Part shown: positions 23,346 through 31,167 of the stretch, one piece after another
Layout: every line of letters begins with the position of its first letter
Numbering within the stretch: position 1 is the stretch's first letter
Assembly: GCA_049964655.1 (NCBI GenBank)
Contig: JBMFXC010000016.1
Location: 1-36,707, forward strand
Length of the DNA stretch: 36,707 nt
Direction: 5' to 3'
DNA from: JAJZJT01 sp049964655
GTDB taxonomy: Bacteria; Actinomycetota; Acidimicrobiia; Acidimicrobiales; RAAP-2
The notes under the pieces: generated by a model
Told to the model about the DNA's origin: nothing
The model's database searches: none
What the model saw: only the letters and a program-made list of their open reading frames with translations
Made by a program: the position numbers and the translations under genes

Positions 23346-25442
23346 ATGGCTGAGACCCCCACCCGAACGCACCCCCTGGCGAAGACCCGCAACATCGGGA
23401 TCATGGCCCACATCGACGCGGGCAAGACCACGACCACCGAGCGGATCCTCTACTACACGGGCAAGAGCTACAAGATCGGCGAGGTGCACGAGGGCGCCGC
23501 CACCATGGACTGGATGGTCCAGGAGCAGGAGCGCGGGATCACCATCACCTCGGCCGCCACCACCTGCCAGTGGCGGGGGATCACCATCAACATCATCGAC
23601 ACGCCGGGGCACGTCGATTTCACCGTCGAAGTCGAGCGTTCGCTCCGGGTCCTCGACGGGGCCGTGGCCGTCTTCGACGCCGTGGCCGGCGTCGAGCCCC
23701 AGACCGAGACCGTCTGGCGGCAGGCCAACAAGTACGGCGTGCCCCGGATCTGCTTCGTCAACAAGATGGACCGGGTGGGCGCCAACTTCCCCCAGGCCGT
23801 CGAGATGATCAAGGACCGGCTCGAGGCCGTCCCCGCCGTGGTGCAGTTGCCGATCGGGGCCGAGGGCGAGTTCCGTGGCGTCGTCGACCTGGTACGCATG
23901 CGGGCCCTCGTGTGGGACGACGGCATGGGCGAGGAGTGGAGCGAGGAGGACATCCCGGAGTCCCTCGCCACCGAGGCTGCCGACGCCCGCCACCAGCTCA
24001 TCGACGTGCTGTCCAACCACGACGACACGGTGATGGAGAAGTACCTGAACGACGAGGAGATCACCGCCGAGGACCTCACCGCCGCCCTCAGGACGGTCAC
24101 CCTGGGCAGCCACGCCGTTCCGGTGCTGTGCGGATCGGCCTTCAAGAACAAGGGTGTCCAGCCCATGCTGGATGCCGTCGTCGACTACCTGCCCAGCCCG
24201 CTCGACATCCCACCGGCGGTCGGCCACCGTCCCCGCAAGGAGGACGAGGAAGTCGACCGGGCCGCCGACGACAGCGCGCCGTTCGCCGCGCTGGCCTTCA
24301 AGATCATGACCGACCCTTACGTCGGCAAGCTCACCTACGCCCGGATCTACTCGGGAACCCTGGCCAAGGGGTCGACGGTCCTCAACTCGACCAAGGACCG
24401 CAAGGAGCGCGTCGGCCGGATCCTCCAGATGCACGCCAACTCCCGCGAGGACTTGGACGGCGCCTTCGCCGGCGACATCGTGGCCCTGGTCGGGCTCAAG
24501 CAGACCACCACGGGCGACACCCTGTCCGACCCGGCTGACCCGGTCGTGCTCGAGTCGCTCACCTTCCCCGAGCCGGTGATCCACGTGGCCGTCGAGCCCA
24601 AGACGAAAGCCGACCAGGACAAGCTGTCCAAGGCGCTCTACGCGCTCTCCGAGGAGGACCCCACCTTCCGGGTCCAGACGGACGAGGAGACCGGCCAGAC
24701 GGTGATCTCGGGCATGGGGGAGCTCCACCTCGAGGTGCTGGTCGACCGGATGCTGCGGGAGTTCAACGTGGACGCCAACGTCGGCAAGCCACAGGTTGCC
24801 TACCGAGAGACGGTCCGCAAGGCCGTCGAGAAGGTGGAGATGCGCTACGTCCGCCAGACCGGCGGCAAGGGCCAGTACGGCCACGTGGTGATCTCCCTCG
24901 AGCCCACCGGTCCGGGGGGAGGGTACGAGTTCGTCGACAAGATCACCGGCGGCGTGATCCCGAAGGAGTACATCCCCTCGGTGGACGCCGGTATCCAAGA
25001 GGCCCTCACCTCGGGCGTGCTGGCCGGCTATCCGACGGTCGACGTCAGGGTCACCCTCACCTTCGGCTCGTACCACGAGGTCGACTCCTCCGAGATGGCG
25101 TTCAAGATCGCCGGCTCGATGGCGGTCAAGAAGGCGGCTTCGGAAGCGAGCCCGGTCCTCCTCGAGCCGGTCATGGCGGTGGAGGTGACGACCCCCGAGG
25201 ACTACATGGGCGACGTCATCGGCGACCTGTCGTCCCGGCGGGGCAAGGTCGAGGGGATGGAGCAGCGAGGGTCCAACCACATCGTCCGGGCCCTGGTACC
25301 GCTGAGCGACATGTTCGGCTACGCTACCGACCTGCGTTCGCGTACGCAGGGACGGGCAACGTACTCGATGCAGTTCCACTCCTACAACGAGGTCCCCGAC
25401 TCCATCGCCAAGGAGATCATCGCCAAGGCGCGAGGGGAGTAG
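23346..25442 (+). CDS. fusA: Elongation factor G
   Basis: A 698-residue translocase GTPase. G motifs are the P-loop AHIDAGKT at 21-28, switch I RGITI, DTPGH at 85-89 and NKMD at 139-142. Domains II-V follow, including GMGELHLEVLVDR and the domain IV-V region GSYHEVDSSEMAFKIAGSMA. ATG 23346 is preceded by GAAGG. The 185-nt gap from rpsG contains hairpins (GAGCGGC/GCCGCTC at 23229-23253) and a TATCCT at 23314-23319 without a good -35, so a separate promoter is uncertain. Confidence 0.98.
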   Translation: MAETPTRTHPLAKTRNIGIMAHIDAGKTTTTERILYYTGKSYKIGEVHEGAATMDWMVQEQERGITITSAATTCQWRGITINIIDTPGHVDFTVEVERSLRVLDGAVAVFDAVAGVEPQTETVWRQANKYGVPRICFVNKMDRVGANFPQAVEMIKDRLEAVPAVVQLPIGAEGEFRGVVDLVRMRALVWDDGMGEEWSEEDIPESLATEAADARHQLIDVLSNHDDTVMEKYLNDEEITAEDLTAALRTVTLGSHAVPVLCGSAFKNKGVQPMLDAVVDYLPSPLDIPPAVGHRPRKEDEEVDRAADDSAPFAALAFKIMTDPYVGKLTYARIYSGTLAKGSTVLNSTKDRKERVGRILQMHANSREDLDGAFAGDIVALVGLKQTTTGDTLSDPADPVVLESLTFPEPVIHVAVEPKTKADQDKLSKALYALSEEDPTFRVQTDEETGQTVISGMGELHLEVLVDRMLREFNVDANVGKPQVAYRETVRKAVEKVEMRYVRQTGGKGQYGHVVISLEPTGPGGGYEFVDKITGGVIPKEYIPSVDAGIQEALTSGVLAGYPTVDVRVTLTFGSYHEVDSSEMAFKIAGSMAVKKAASEASPVLLEPVMAVEVTTPEDYMGDVIGDLSSRRGKVEGMEQRGSNHIVRALVPLSDMFGYATDLRSRTQGRATYSMQFHSYNEVPDSIAKEIIAKARGE

Positions 25443-25467
25443 TCCCGCTCCGGCCAGAGGCCGGGAC
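25442..25467 (+). other. Hairpin just after fusA
   Basis: GTCCCG (25442-25447) pairs with CGGGAC (25462-25467), with an inner CTC/GAG stem. It has no T-run. It may be a weak attenuator or RNA-stability element between fusA and tuf. The remaining 150 nt to tuf show no clear promoter. Confidence 0.35.
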
Positions 25468-25620
25468 GGGTCAGCGGAGCCCATCGGGTCGGAGCGTCGC
25501 AGGACGCGGTGACCGAGCAGTACCGACGACAGACCAGCAGCGAGCAGACGGCCGGCCCACGCCGGCACCACGGCGGGCCCGAGGGGGTACCGCCCGAGAC
25601 CAGGGAGCAGCAGCCCAGCT

Positions 25621-26808
25621 ATGGCCAAGCAGAAGTTCGAGCGTACGAAGCCCCACGTCAACGTGGGCACGATGGGTCACATCGACCACGGGAAGACCAC
25701 GCTCACCGCGGCCATCACCAAGGTGCTCCACGACAACGACCCGTCGACGGCGTTCACGCCCTTCGACCAGATCGACAAGGCCCCCGAGGAGAAGCAGCGG
25801 GGGATCACCATCTCGATCGCCCACGTCGAGTACGAGACACCCAACCGGCACTACGCCCACGTCGACATGCCCGGGCACGCCGACTACATCAAGAACATGA
25901 TCACCGGAGCCGCCCAGGTCGACGGCGCCATCCTGGTGGTCTCGGCGGCCGACGGCCCCATGCCTCAGACCCGCGAGCACGTGCTGCTCGCCCGGCAGGT
26001 GGGCGTGCCCTACATCGTCGTCGCCCTCAACAAGGCCGACATGGTCGACGACGAAGAGCTGCTCGACCTCGTCGAGCTCGAGGTGCGTGAGCTGCTCAAC
26101 GAGTACGAGTTCCCCGGCGACGACACGCCGATCGTCCGGGTGAGCGCACTCAAGGCGCTCGAGGGCGACCCGGAGTGGGCCGCCAAGATCACCGAGCTCA
26201 TGGACGCCGTCGACTCGTACATCCCTGAGCCCGAGCGCGACGTGGAGAAGCCGTTCCTCATGTCGGTCGAGGACGTCATGTCGATCACCGGGCGCGGCAC
26301 CGTCGTGACCGGCAAGGTCGAGCAGGGCGTGCTGAAGGTGGGCGAGGAGGTCGAGATCGTCGGCCTGCGCGACACCCAGAAGACGACGGTCACCGGCATC
26401 GAGATGTTCCGCAAGCTCCTCGACCAGGCGCAGGCCGGTGACAACATCGGCGCCCTGCTCCGAGGGACGAAGAAGGAAGAAGTCGAGCGGGGCCAGGTGC
26501 TGTGCAAGCCCGGCTCGATCACGCCCCACACCAAGTTCGAAGCCACCGTCTACGTCCTGAACAAGGACGAGGGTGGGCGGCACAAGCCGTTCTTCAGCAA
26601 CTACCGACCCCAGTTCTACTTTCGCACGACCGACGTCACCGGCACCATCACCCTCCCCGAGGGGACCGAGATGGTCATGCCGGGCGACAACACGGACATG
26701 ACAGTCGAGCTGGGCAAGCCCATCGCCATGGACGAAGGCCTGCGCTTCGCCATCCGTGAGGGCGGCCGTACGGTGGCATCAGGCCGCGTGACGAAGATCC
26801 TGGCCTGA
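25621..26808 (+). CDS. tuf: Elongation factor Tu
   Basis: A 395-residue GTPase that delivers aminoacyl-tRNA. G motifs are GHIDHGKT at 19-26, RGITI, DMPGH and NKAD. Domain II has VEDVMSITGRGTVVTGKVEQG and domain III ends EGGRTVASGRVTKILA. The sequence is close to canonical and shows the typical extra acidic linker of actinobacterial EF-Tu (AKALEGD-like region). The start ATG 25621 fits the family exactly; the AGGGAG upstream is rather distant (about 14 nt). rpsJ follows 32 nt later. Confidence 0.98.
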   Translation: MAKQKFERTKPHVNVGTMGHIDHGKTTLTAAITKVLHDNDPSTAFTPFDQIDKAPEEKQRGITISIAHVEYETPNRHYAHVDMPGHADYIKNMITGAAQVDGAILVVSAADGPMPQTREHVLLARQVGVPYIVVALNKADMVDDEELLDLVELEVRELLNEYEFPGDDTPIVRVSALKALEGDPEWAAKITELMDAVDSYIPEPERDVEKPFLMSVEDVMSITGRGTVVTGKVEQGVLKVGEEVEIVGLRDTQKTTVTGIEMFRKLLDQAQAGDNIGALLRGTKKEEVERGQVLCKPGSITPHTKFEATVYVLNKDEGGRHKPFFSNYRPQFYFRTTDVTGTITLPEGTEMVMPGDNTDMTVELGKPIAMDEGLRFAIREGGRTVASGRVTKILA

Positions 26809-26840
26809 GCGGCCGGACGTCGTCAGACAGGAGAGGTTCC

Positions 26841-27170
26841 ATGGCCCAAGAAGGCCCCCGTCAGAAGATCCGGATCCGGCTCAAGGCCTACGACCACGAG
26901 ATCCTCGACCAGTCCACCGAGAAGATCGTGCAGACCGTGCTCCGCACCCAGGCCAAAGTGCAGGGTCCGGTGCCTCTGCCCACCGAGAAGCACCGCTACA
27001 CGGTGATCCGGTCGCCGCACAAGTACAAGGACAGCCGCGAGCACTTCGAGATGCGGGTGCACAAGCGCCTGGTCGACATCGTCGACCACACGCCGAAGAC
27101 GGTCGACTCGCTCCAGCGCCTCGACCTGCCGGCCGGGGTCGACATCGAGATCAAGATCCAGACGGTATGA
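26841..27170 (+). CDS. rpsJ: 30S ribosomal protein S10 (NusE)
   Basis: A 109-residue protein of the 30S head that also acts in transcription antitermination with NusB/NusG. It matches the family from QKIRIRLKAYDHEILD through PLPTEKHRYTVIRSPHKYKDSREHFE to IEIKIQTV, with a short N-terminal extension (MAQEGPR). ATG 26841 has CAGGAGAGG upstream. It lies only 32 nt behind tuf and about 400 nt before rplC, so here it seems to belong transcriptionally to the tuf unit rather than head the S10 operon. Confidence 0.97.
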   Translation: MAQEGPRQKIRIRLKAYDHEILDQSTEKIVQTVLRTQAKVQGPVPLPTEKHRYTVIRSPHKYKDSREHFEMRVHKRLVDIVDHTPKTVDSLQRLDLPAGVDIEIKIQTV

Positions 27171-27187
27171 CCCGAGGGACCCCCGCC

Positions 27188-27217
27188 TTGGCGGAGGGTC
27201 GTGTGCTCGTGTAGAGT
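27188..27217 (+). promoter_or_regulatory. Candidate promoter for the rplC-headed ribosomal operon
   Basis: TTGGCG (27188-27193), 18-nt spacer, TAGAGT (27212-27217). A start around 27224 would place the first transcribed base at the first base of the leader hairpin series, which strengthens the case. Confidence 0.5.
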
Positions 27218-27223
27218 ACGACG

Positions 27224-27484
27224 CCGGCCTGCGCTGCCCTCCCCAGGGTGAGTGGAGCAGGTCGGACCACGGCGGCAGAGCCCCGTGCTCTGCCCAGCGG
27301 ACGTGTCCGGAAGCCCACCTTGGAGGTGGGGACCCCGGACCAGACCAGGCGAGCGCTCCGCTCGGTGACCACCGAGCGGAGCGTCTGCGTGCTCGGCACG
27401 TCTCGTGCCGACGCCCGGTGGCCTGAAGGCAGGCGGCGACGTGCGTGGTCGCACCGTGCCGGTGACCGGAGCAGGGTGCGACCA
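27224..27484 (+). ncRNA. Multi-hairpin structured leader upstream of rplC
   Basis: Within the 400-nt interval between rpsJ and rplC (27171-27570), six hairpins follow one another. (0) CCGGCCTGC 27224-27232 with 27257-27265, one G-U, inner CCCT/AGGG. (1) GCAGAGC 27275-27281 with 27287-27293, extendable by one pair. (2) GTCCGG 27305-27310 with CCGGAC 27335-27340, enclosing CCCACCT/AGGTGGG at 27314-27330. (3) 13 perfect pairs, 27354-27366 with 27371-27383, loop GACC. (4) TCGGCACG 27393-27400 with 27404-27411. (5) TGGTCGCACC 27446-27455 with 27475-27484, inner CCGG/CCGG. No convincing coding frame is present. In E. coli L4 regulates the S10 operon through such a leader; a comparable role is inferred. 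I do not recognise this architecture as a named RNA family. Confidence 0.7.
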
Positions 27485-27570
27485 GAACCGTGGCACGAGT
27501 GAGTGTGAGAGAGATGGGGCCGTCCCGACCGGGCCGGCCCGAGGAAGCCAGTCGAGACGGAGAAGCTCCA

Positions 27571-28233
27571 GTGGCCACCAAGGCGATCGTGGGCGAGAAG
27601 GTCGGCATGACCCAGATCTGGGACGAGGAACATCGGGCGATCCCGGTGACGGTCGTCCGCGTCGCACCGGTGCGCGTCGTCCAGGTCAAGACGGTCGAGC
27701 ACGAAGGGTACGACGCGGTGCAGGTGACCTTCGGGCACCGTCGGCCTGCTTCGCTCACCCAACCCGAGCGAGGCCACTTCGCCAAGGCTGGCGTCGAGCC
27801 GGGCCGTCGCCTCGTGGAGCTCCGCCTCGAGGACGCCGGGCGCTTCGAAGTCGGCCAGGAGCTGACCGCCGACGTGCTCGTCGCTGGCGAGCTGGTCGAC
27901 GCCATCGCCGTCTCCAAGGGGAAAGGTTTCGCCGGCGGCATGAAGCGCCACAACTTCAAGGGCCAAGGCGCCTCCCACGGCAACCACAAGAAGCACCGGG
28001 CACCGGGCTCGGTGGGAGCCTGCGCCACGCCGGCTCGGGTGTTCAAGGGAACCCGCATGGCGGGCCGGATGGGCGGCGAGCAGGTCACCACCCTCAACCT
28101 CGAGGTGGTCCAGGCGGACCCCGAGCGCCAGCTGGTGCTGGTCAAGGGAGCGGTCCCCGGCCCCCGAGGCGGCATGGTGGTCCTGCGCGACGCGGTCAAG
28201 GCCCCTGCGGCCAAGGGAGGGAGGGCATCGTGA
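27571..28233 (+). CDS. rplC: 50S ribosomal protein L3
   Basis: A 220-residue protein near the peptidyl-transferase centre. It begins VATKAIVGEKVGMTQIWDE and contains the conserved GKGFAGGMKRHNFKGQGASHGNHKKHRAPGSVG loop and GTRMAGRMGGEQVT. The GTG at 27571 is chosen because similarity starts there and GGAGAA lies ~9 nt upstream; the longer frame to 27490 reads through the leader's end. It is the first gene of the tightly packed S10-spc series, and its stop overlaps the rplD GTG (GTGA). Confidence 0.96.
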   Translation: MATKAIVGEKVGMTQIWDEEHRAIPVTVVRVAPVRVVQVKTVEHEGYDAVQVTFGHRRPASLTQPERGHFAKAGVEPGRRLVELRLEDAGRFEVGQELTADVLVAGELVDAIAVSKGKGFAGGMKRHNFKGQGASHGNHKKHRAPGSVGACATPARVFKGTRMAGRMGGEQVTTLNLEVVQADPERQLVLVKGAVPGPRGGMVVLRDAVKAPAAKGGRAS

Positions 28234-28952
28234 GCACGCTCGTCGCCCCCGGTTCCGGGCGGGTCCGTCCGGCCGAGGCCCGTCGGGCCTCACGGCCCGA
28301 GCCGGTCCGGCGCACCGTGGTGCGCCGGTCGATCGACGGCAGAGAGCTCGGGACCGTCGAGCTCGACCCGGAGGTCTTCGGCATCGTCCCCAACGGGGAC
28401 GTGCTCCACCAGGTGGTCACGGCCCAGCTGGCGGCCGCCCGTTCCGGCACCCAGTCGACCCGCACTCGTGCCGAGGTACGGGGAGGCGGGGCCAAGCCCT
28501 TTCGCCAGAAGGGCACCGGTCGGTCTCGGCAGGGCTCGACCCGTGCGCCTCAGTGGTCCGGCGGCGGGATCGCCCTCGGGCCCAAGCCGCGTTCGTACGT
28601 CCAGCGGACGCCGAAGAAGATGGTCCGCCTCGCCCTGCGCTCCGCCCTGTCCGACCGGGCTGGTCAGGACCGGGTGGCAGTGGTCGACCGGTGGTCGTTC
28701 GACGCTCCCCGGACCAAGGCAGCCGTCGCCGCCCTCGATGCCCTCGACCTCTCCGGCCGGGTCCTCGTCGTCCTGACCGCCGACGACACGGTGGCCGACC
28801 GCTCGTTCGCCAACTTGCCCCAGGTGCAGACATTGGTGGAGGGCGAGCTCAACGCCTACGACGTGCTGGTCAACGACTGGGTGGTCTTCACCGACGACAC
28901 CCTGCCCGGCAGCCCGGCGGCCGCCGAGGCGAGCGAAGGGAGCGAGGCGTGA
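28230..28952 (+). CDS. rplD: 50S ribosomal protein L4
   Basis: A 240-residue exit-tunnel protein. The tunnel loop is recognisable (RTRAEVRGGGAKPFRQKGTGRSRQGS, then WSGGG). A basic N-terminal extension of about 25 residues precedes the family start and a short acidic tail (EASEGSEA) ends it. The GTG at 28230 overlaps the rplC stop (GTGA), with GGGAGGG 6-7 nt upstream. L4 is the repressor of the S10 operon in E. coli and is thus a candidate ligand for the leader at 27224-27484. Confidence 0.95.
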   Translation: MSTLVAPGSGRVRPAEARRASRPEPVRRTVVRRSIDGRELGTVELDPEVFGIVPNGDVLHQVVTAQLAAARSGTQSTRTRAEVRGGGAKPFRQKGTGRSRQGSTRAPQWSGGGIALGPKPRSYVQRTPKKMVRLALRSALSDRAGQDRVAVVDRWSFDAPRTKAAVAALDALDLSGRVLVVLTADDTVADRSFANLPQVQTLVEGELNAYDVLVNDWVVFTDDTLPGSPAAAEASEGSEA

Positions 28953-29239
28953 AGGAACCCCACAACGTCCTCATCCGACCGGTCGTGTCGGAGAAGTCCT
29001 ACGGGCTGATGGACGACAACGTGTACGTGTTCGTCGTCGACCCGACGGCCACCAAGATCGACATCCGCCACGCCGTCGAGTCCGCGTTCGGCGTCCGGGT
29101 GGCCAGTGTGAACACCCTCAACCGCAAGGGAAAGAAGCGGCGCAACCGTCGCAGCAACACCCTCGGCCACCGGCCGGACACCAAGCGGGCCATCGTCACC
29201 CTCCACGAGGGTGACTCGATCGACCTCTTCGAGAGCTGA
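28949..29239 (+). CDS. rplW: 50S ribosomal protein L23
   Basis: A 96-residue tunnel-exit protein that docks trigger factor and SRP. Conserved features are the N-terminal IRPVVSEKSYGLM, YVFVVDPTATKIDIRHAVESAFGVRV, the basic loop RKGKKRRNRR, and AIVTLHEGDSIDLFE. The GTG at 28949 overlaps the rplD stop by 4 nt, with AGGGAG upstream. Confidence 0.96.
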   Translation: MKEPHNVLIRPVVSEKSYGLMDDNVYVFVVDPTATKIDIRHAVESAFGVRVASVNTLNRKGKKRRNRRSNTLGHRPDTKRAIVTLHEGDSIDLFES

Positions 29240-29256
29240 GAGCCCGAGGACCAGTT

Positions 29257-30093
29257 ATGGCACTTCGCACCCGCAAGCCCACGAGCGCCGGACGACGGTT
29301 CCAGACCGTCTCCGACTTCGCCGAGATCACCTCGACGCGGCCGGAGAAGTCCCTGCTCGCGCCCAAGCCGTCCTCGGGCGGTCGGAACGCCCACGGCCGC
29401 AAGACGGCCCGCCACCGAGGCGGTGGGCACAAGCAGCAGTACCGGGTCATCGACTTCAAGCGAGACAAGGACGGCGTTCCTGCCAAGGTCGCCTCCATCG
29501 AGTACGACCCCAACCGCAACGCGCGCATCGCCCTGCTCCACTACCTCGACGGCGAGAAGCGGTACATCCTGGCGCCCGCCCACGTGGCGGTAGGGGACCG
29601 GTTGCAGTCGGGGCACGGCGCCGAGATCCGCCCGGGCAACGCGCTCCCGCTCCGGTACATCCCGGTTGGCTCGACGGTGCACAACGTCGAGCTGCGTCCC
29701 GGGGGCGGAGGCAAGCTCGCCCGAGGCGCTGGCATGAGCATCCAGTTGGTAGCGAAAGAGGGCGCGTTCGCCACGTTGCGGCTGCCTTCCACCGAGATGC
29801 GCCGCGTGTCCATCGACTGTCGGGCGACCCTCGGCGTGGTGGGCAACGCCGAGGCCGAGCTCGTCAAGGTCGGCAAGGCGGGGCGGAACCGCTGGAAGGG
29901 TGTCCGCCCGCAGACCCGGGGTGTGGCCATGAACCCGGTCGACCATCCGCTGGGTGGTGGCGAGGGCAAGTCCTCGGGTGGTCGGCACCCGGTGTCGCCG
30001 TGGGGAAAGCCGGAAGGCCGGACCCGTGCCCGCAACAAGGCCTCCAACGCCATGATCGTCCGTCGACGCCGCACGCGCGGCGCCCGCCGGTAG
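29257..30093 (+). CDS. rplB: 50S ribosomal protein L2
   Basis: A 278-residue primary 23S-binding protein. It contains the conserved GGGHKQQYRVIDFKR, the SH3-like central domain, and the C-terminal GVAMNPVDHPLGGGEG with the histidine needed for peptidyl-transferase assembly. It ends in a basic tail MIVRRRRTRGARR. ATG 29257 has GAGGA upstream. The gene lies 17 nt after rplW and 21 nt before rpsS. Confidence 0.98.
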   Translation: MALRTRKPTSAGRRFQTVSDFAEITSTRPEKSLLAPKPSSGGRNAHGRKTARHRGGGHKQQYRVIDFKRDKDGVPAKVASIEYDPNRNARIALLHYLDGEKRYILAPAHVAVGDRLQSGHGAEIRPGNALPLRYIPVGSTVHNVELRPGGGGKLARGAGMSIQLVAKEGAFATLRLPSTEMRRVSIDCRATLGVVGNAEAELVKVGKAGRNRWKGVRPQTRGVAMNPVDHPLGGGEGKSSGGRHPVSPWGKPEGRTRARNKASNAMIVRRRRTRGARR

Positions 30094-30114
30094 GGAAGCA
30101 GAGGGAACGAGCCA

Positions 30115-30393
30115 ATGCCGCGCAGCCTGAAGAAGGGGCCGTTCGTCGACGACCACCTGCTGAAGAAGGTCGACGCCCTGAACGAGGCCGGGGACAAGCG
30201 AGTGATCAAGACCTGGTCACGGCGCTCGACGATCATCCCCGACATGGTCGGTCACACCATCGCCGTCCACGACGGTCGCAAGCACATCCCCGTCTACGTG
30301 ACCGAGTCGATGGTCGGCCACAAGCTCGGTGAGTTCGCGCCGACGCGGACCTTCAAGTACCACGCTGGCCAAGAGCGGGCAGGGCGGCGCTGA
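30115..30393 (+). CDS. rpsS: 30S ribosomal protein S19
   Basis: A 92-residue head protein that contacts S13 and P-site tRNA. It matches the family throughout: MPRSLKKGPFVDDHLLKKV, IKTWSRRSTIIPDMVGHTIAVHDGRKHIPVYVTE, KLGEFAPTRTFKYH. ATG 30115 follows an AGGGAACG ribosome site. The stop shares a base with the rplV ATG (TGATG). Confidence 0.98.
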   Translation: MPRSLKKGPFVDDHLLKKVDALNEAGDKRVIKTWSRRSTIIPDMVGHTIAVHDGRKHIPVYVTESMVGHKLGEFAPTRTFKYHAGQERAGRR

Positions 30394-31167
30394 TGCCCGG
30401 CGTGAAGACGAACGAGCGCGAGGGGACGAGGGCCGTCCTCCGTCACAGCCGGATGTCGGCCACCAAGGCCCGTCAGGTCCTCGACCTCATCCGCGGCATG
30501 GACGCCGACCGGGCCGCCGAAGTGCTCGCCCTCTCCGACCGCGAGGCGTCGCGGGTCGTGGCCAAGGTGCTCGCCTCCGCGGTGGCCAACGCCGTCCACA
30601 ACGACGGTCTCGACGCCGGTGAGCTGTTCGTCTCGGCGTGCTACGCCGACGAAGGGAGCACGCTCAAGCGCTGGCGGCCCCGAGCCCGCGGCCGCGCCAC
30701 CCGCATTCGCAAGCGCAGCTGCCACATCACCATCATCGTGAGCCGGATGTCCGACGAGCGGATCGCCCGTCGGCGGGCCGAACGGGCGGCTGCGACCACC
30801 CAACGGTCGCGACGGGTCGCCAGCTCGAGGCGTCGGCGGGCCGAGGCGGCTGCCGCCACCACCCAACGGACGTCGGCCGAGGCGGCTGCCGCCACCACGG
30901 ATGAGACGTCGGCCGAAGCGGTCGACTGGACGGCGCCAGTCGAGGCCAGCGAGGCCAGCGAGGCCAGCGAGGCCAGCGAGGCCAGCGAGGCCAGCGAGGC
31001 CAGCNNNNNNNNNNNNNNNNNNNNNNNNNNNNNNNNNNNNNNNNNNNNNNNNNNNNNNNNNNNNNNNNNNNNNNNNNNNNNNNNNNNNNNNNNNNNNNNN
31101 NNNNGAGGCAGTGGAGGACGAGGCGTCGGCCGGAGCCACCGGGGCCGACGAGGAGAAGGGCGAGTAG
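30393..31167 (+). CDS. rplV: 50S ribosomal protein L22 with long repeat-rich acidic tail (interrupted by assembly gap)
   Basis: A tunnel-lining protein. Residues 1-115 are a normal L22 (RHSRMSATKARQVLDLIRGMDADRAAEVL, GSTLKRWRPRARGRATRIRKRSCHITIIV). Beyond this, where most L22 proteins stop, come Ala/Arg/Thr repeats (AEAAAATT units) and at least seven Glu-Ala-Ser repeats, then a 100-N gap (31005-31104) and the end EAVEDEASAGATGADEEKGE. The gap begins on a codon boundary and the downstream frame matches if its true length is a multiple of 3; the apparent frame change is a placeholder artefact. The TAG stop is directly followed by the rpsC ATG. Confidence 0.93.
30840..30911 (+). repeat. Two tandem 36-bp repeats in rplV
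   Basis: The copies at 30840-30875 and 30876-30911 encode AEAAAATTQRTS and AEAAAATTDETS. A more degenerate relative (AERAAATTQRSR) lies just upstream from about 30777. Confidence 0.85.
30942..31004 (+). repeat. 9-bp tandem repeats in rplV encoding Glu-Ala-Ser
   Basis: Seven perfect copies of GAGGCCAGC run up to the assembly gap. No perfect copy is visible behind the gap (GAGGCAGTG follows), so the array ends inside the missing sequence. Confidence 0.95.
31005..31104. other. Assembly gap, 100 N placeholder
   Basis: Exactly 100 N at the end of the Glu-Ala-Ser repeat tract of rplV; size is a placeholder. Confidence 0.97.

Noticed and set aside
27405..27570. Coding frame entering rplC/rplD from the leader
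   Set aside because: Open frames here are arginine/glycine-rich shadows; the region is occupied by perfect hairpins and protein similarity begins only at 27571.
30393..31167. rplV as a frameshifted or split gene
   Set aside because: Same reason; the gap begins on a codon boundary and the downstream frame ends right before the rpsC ATG.
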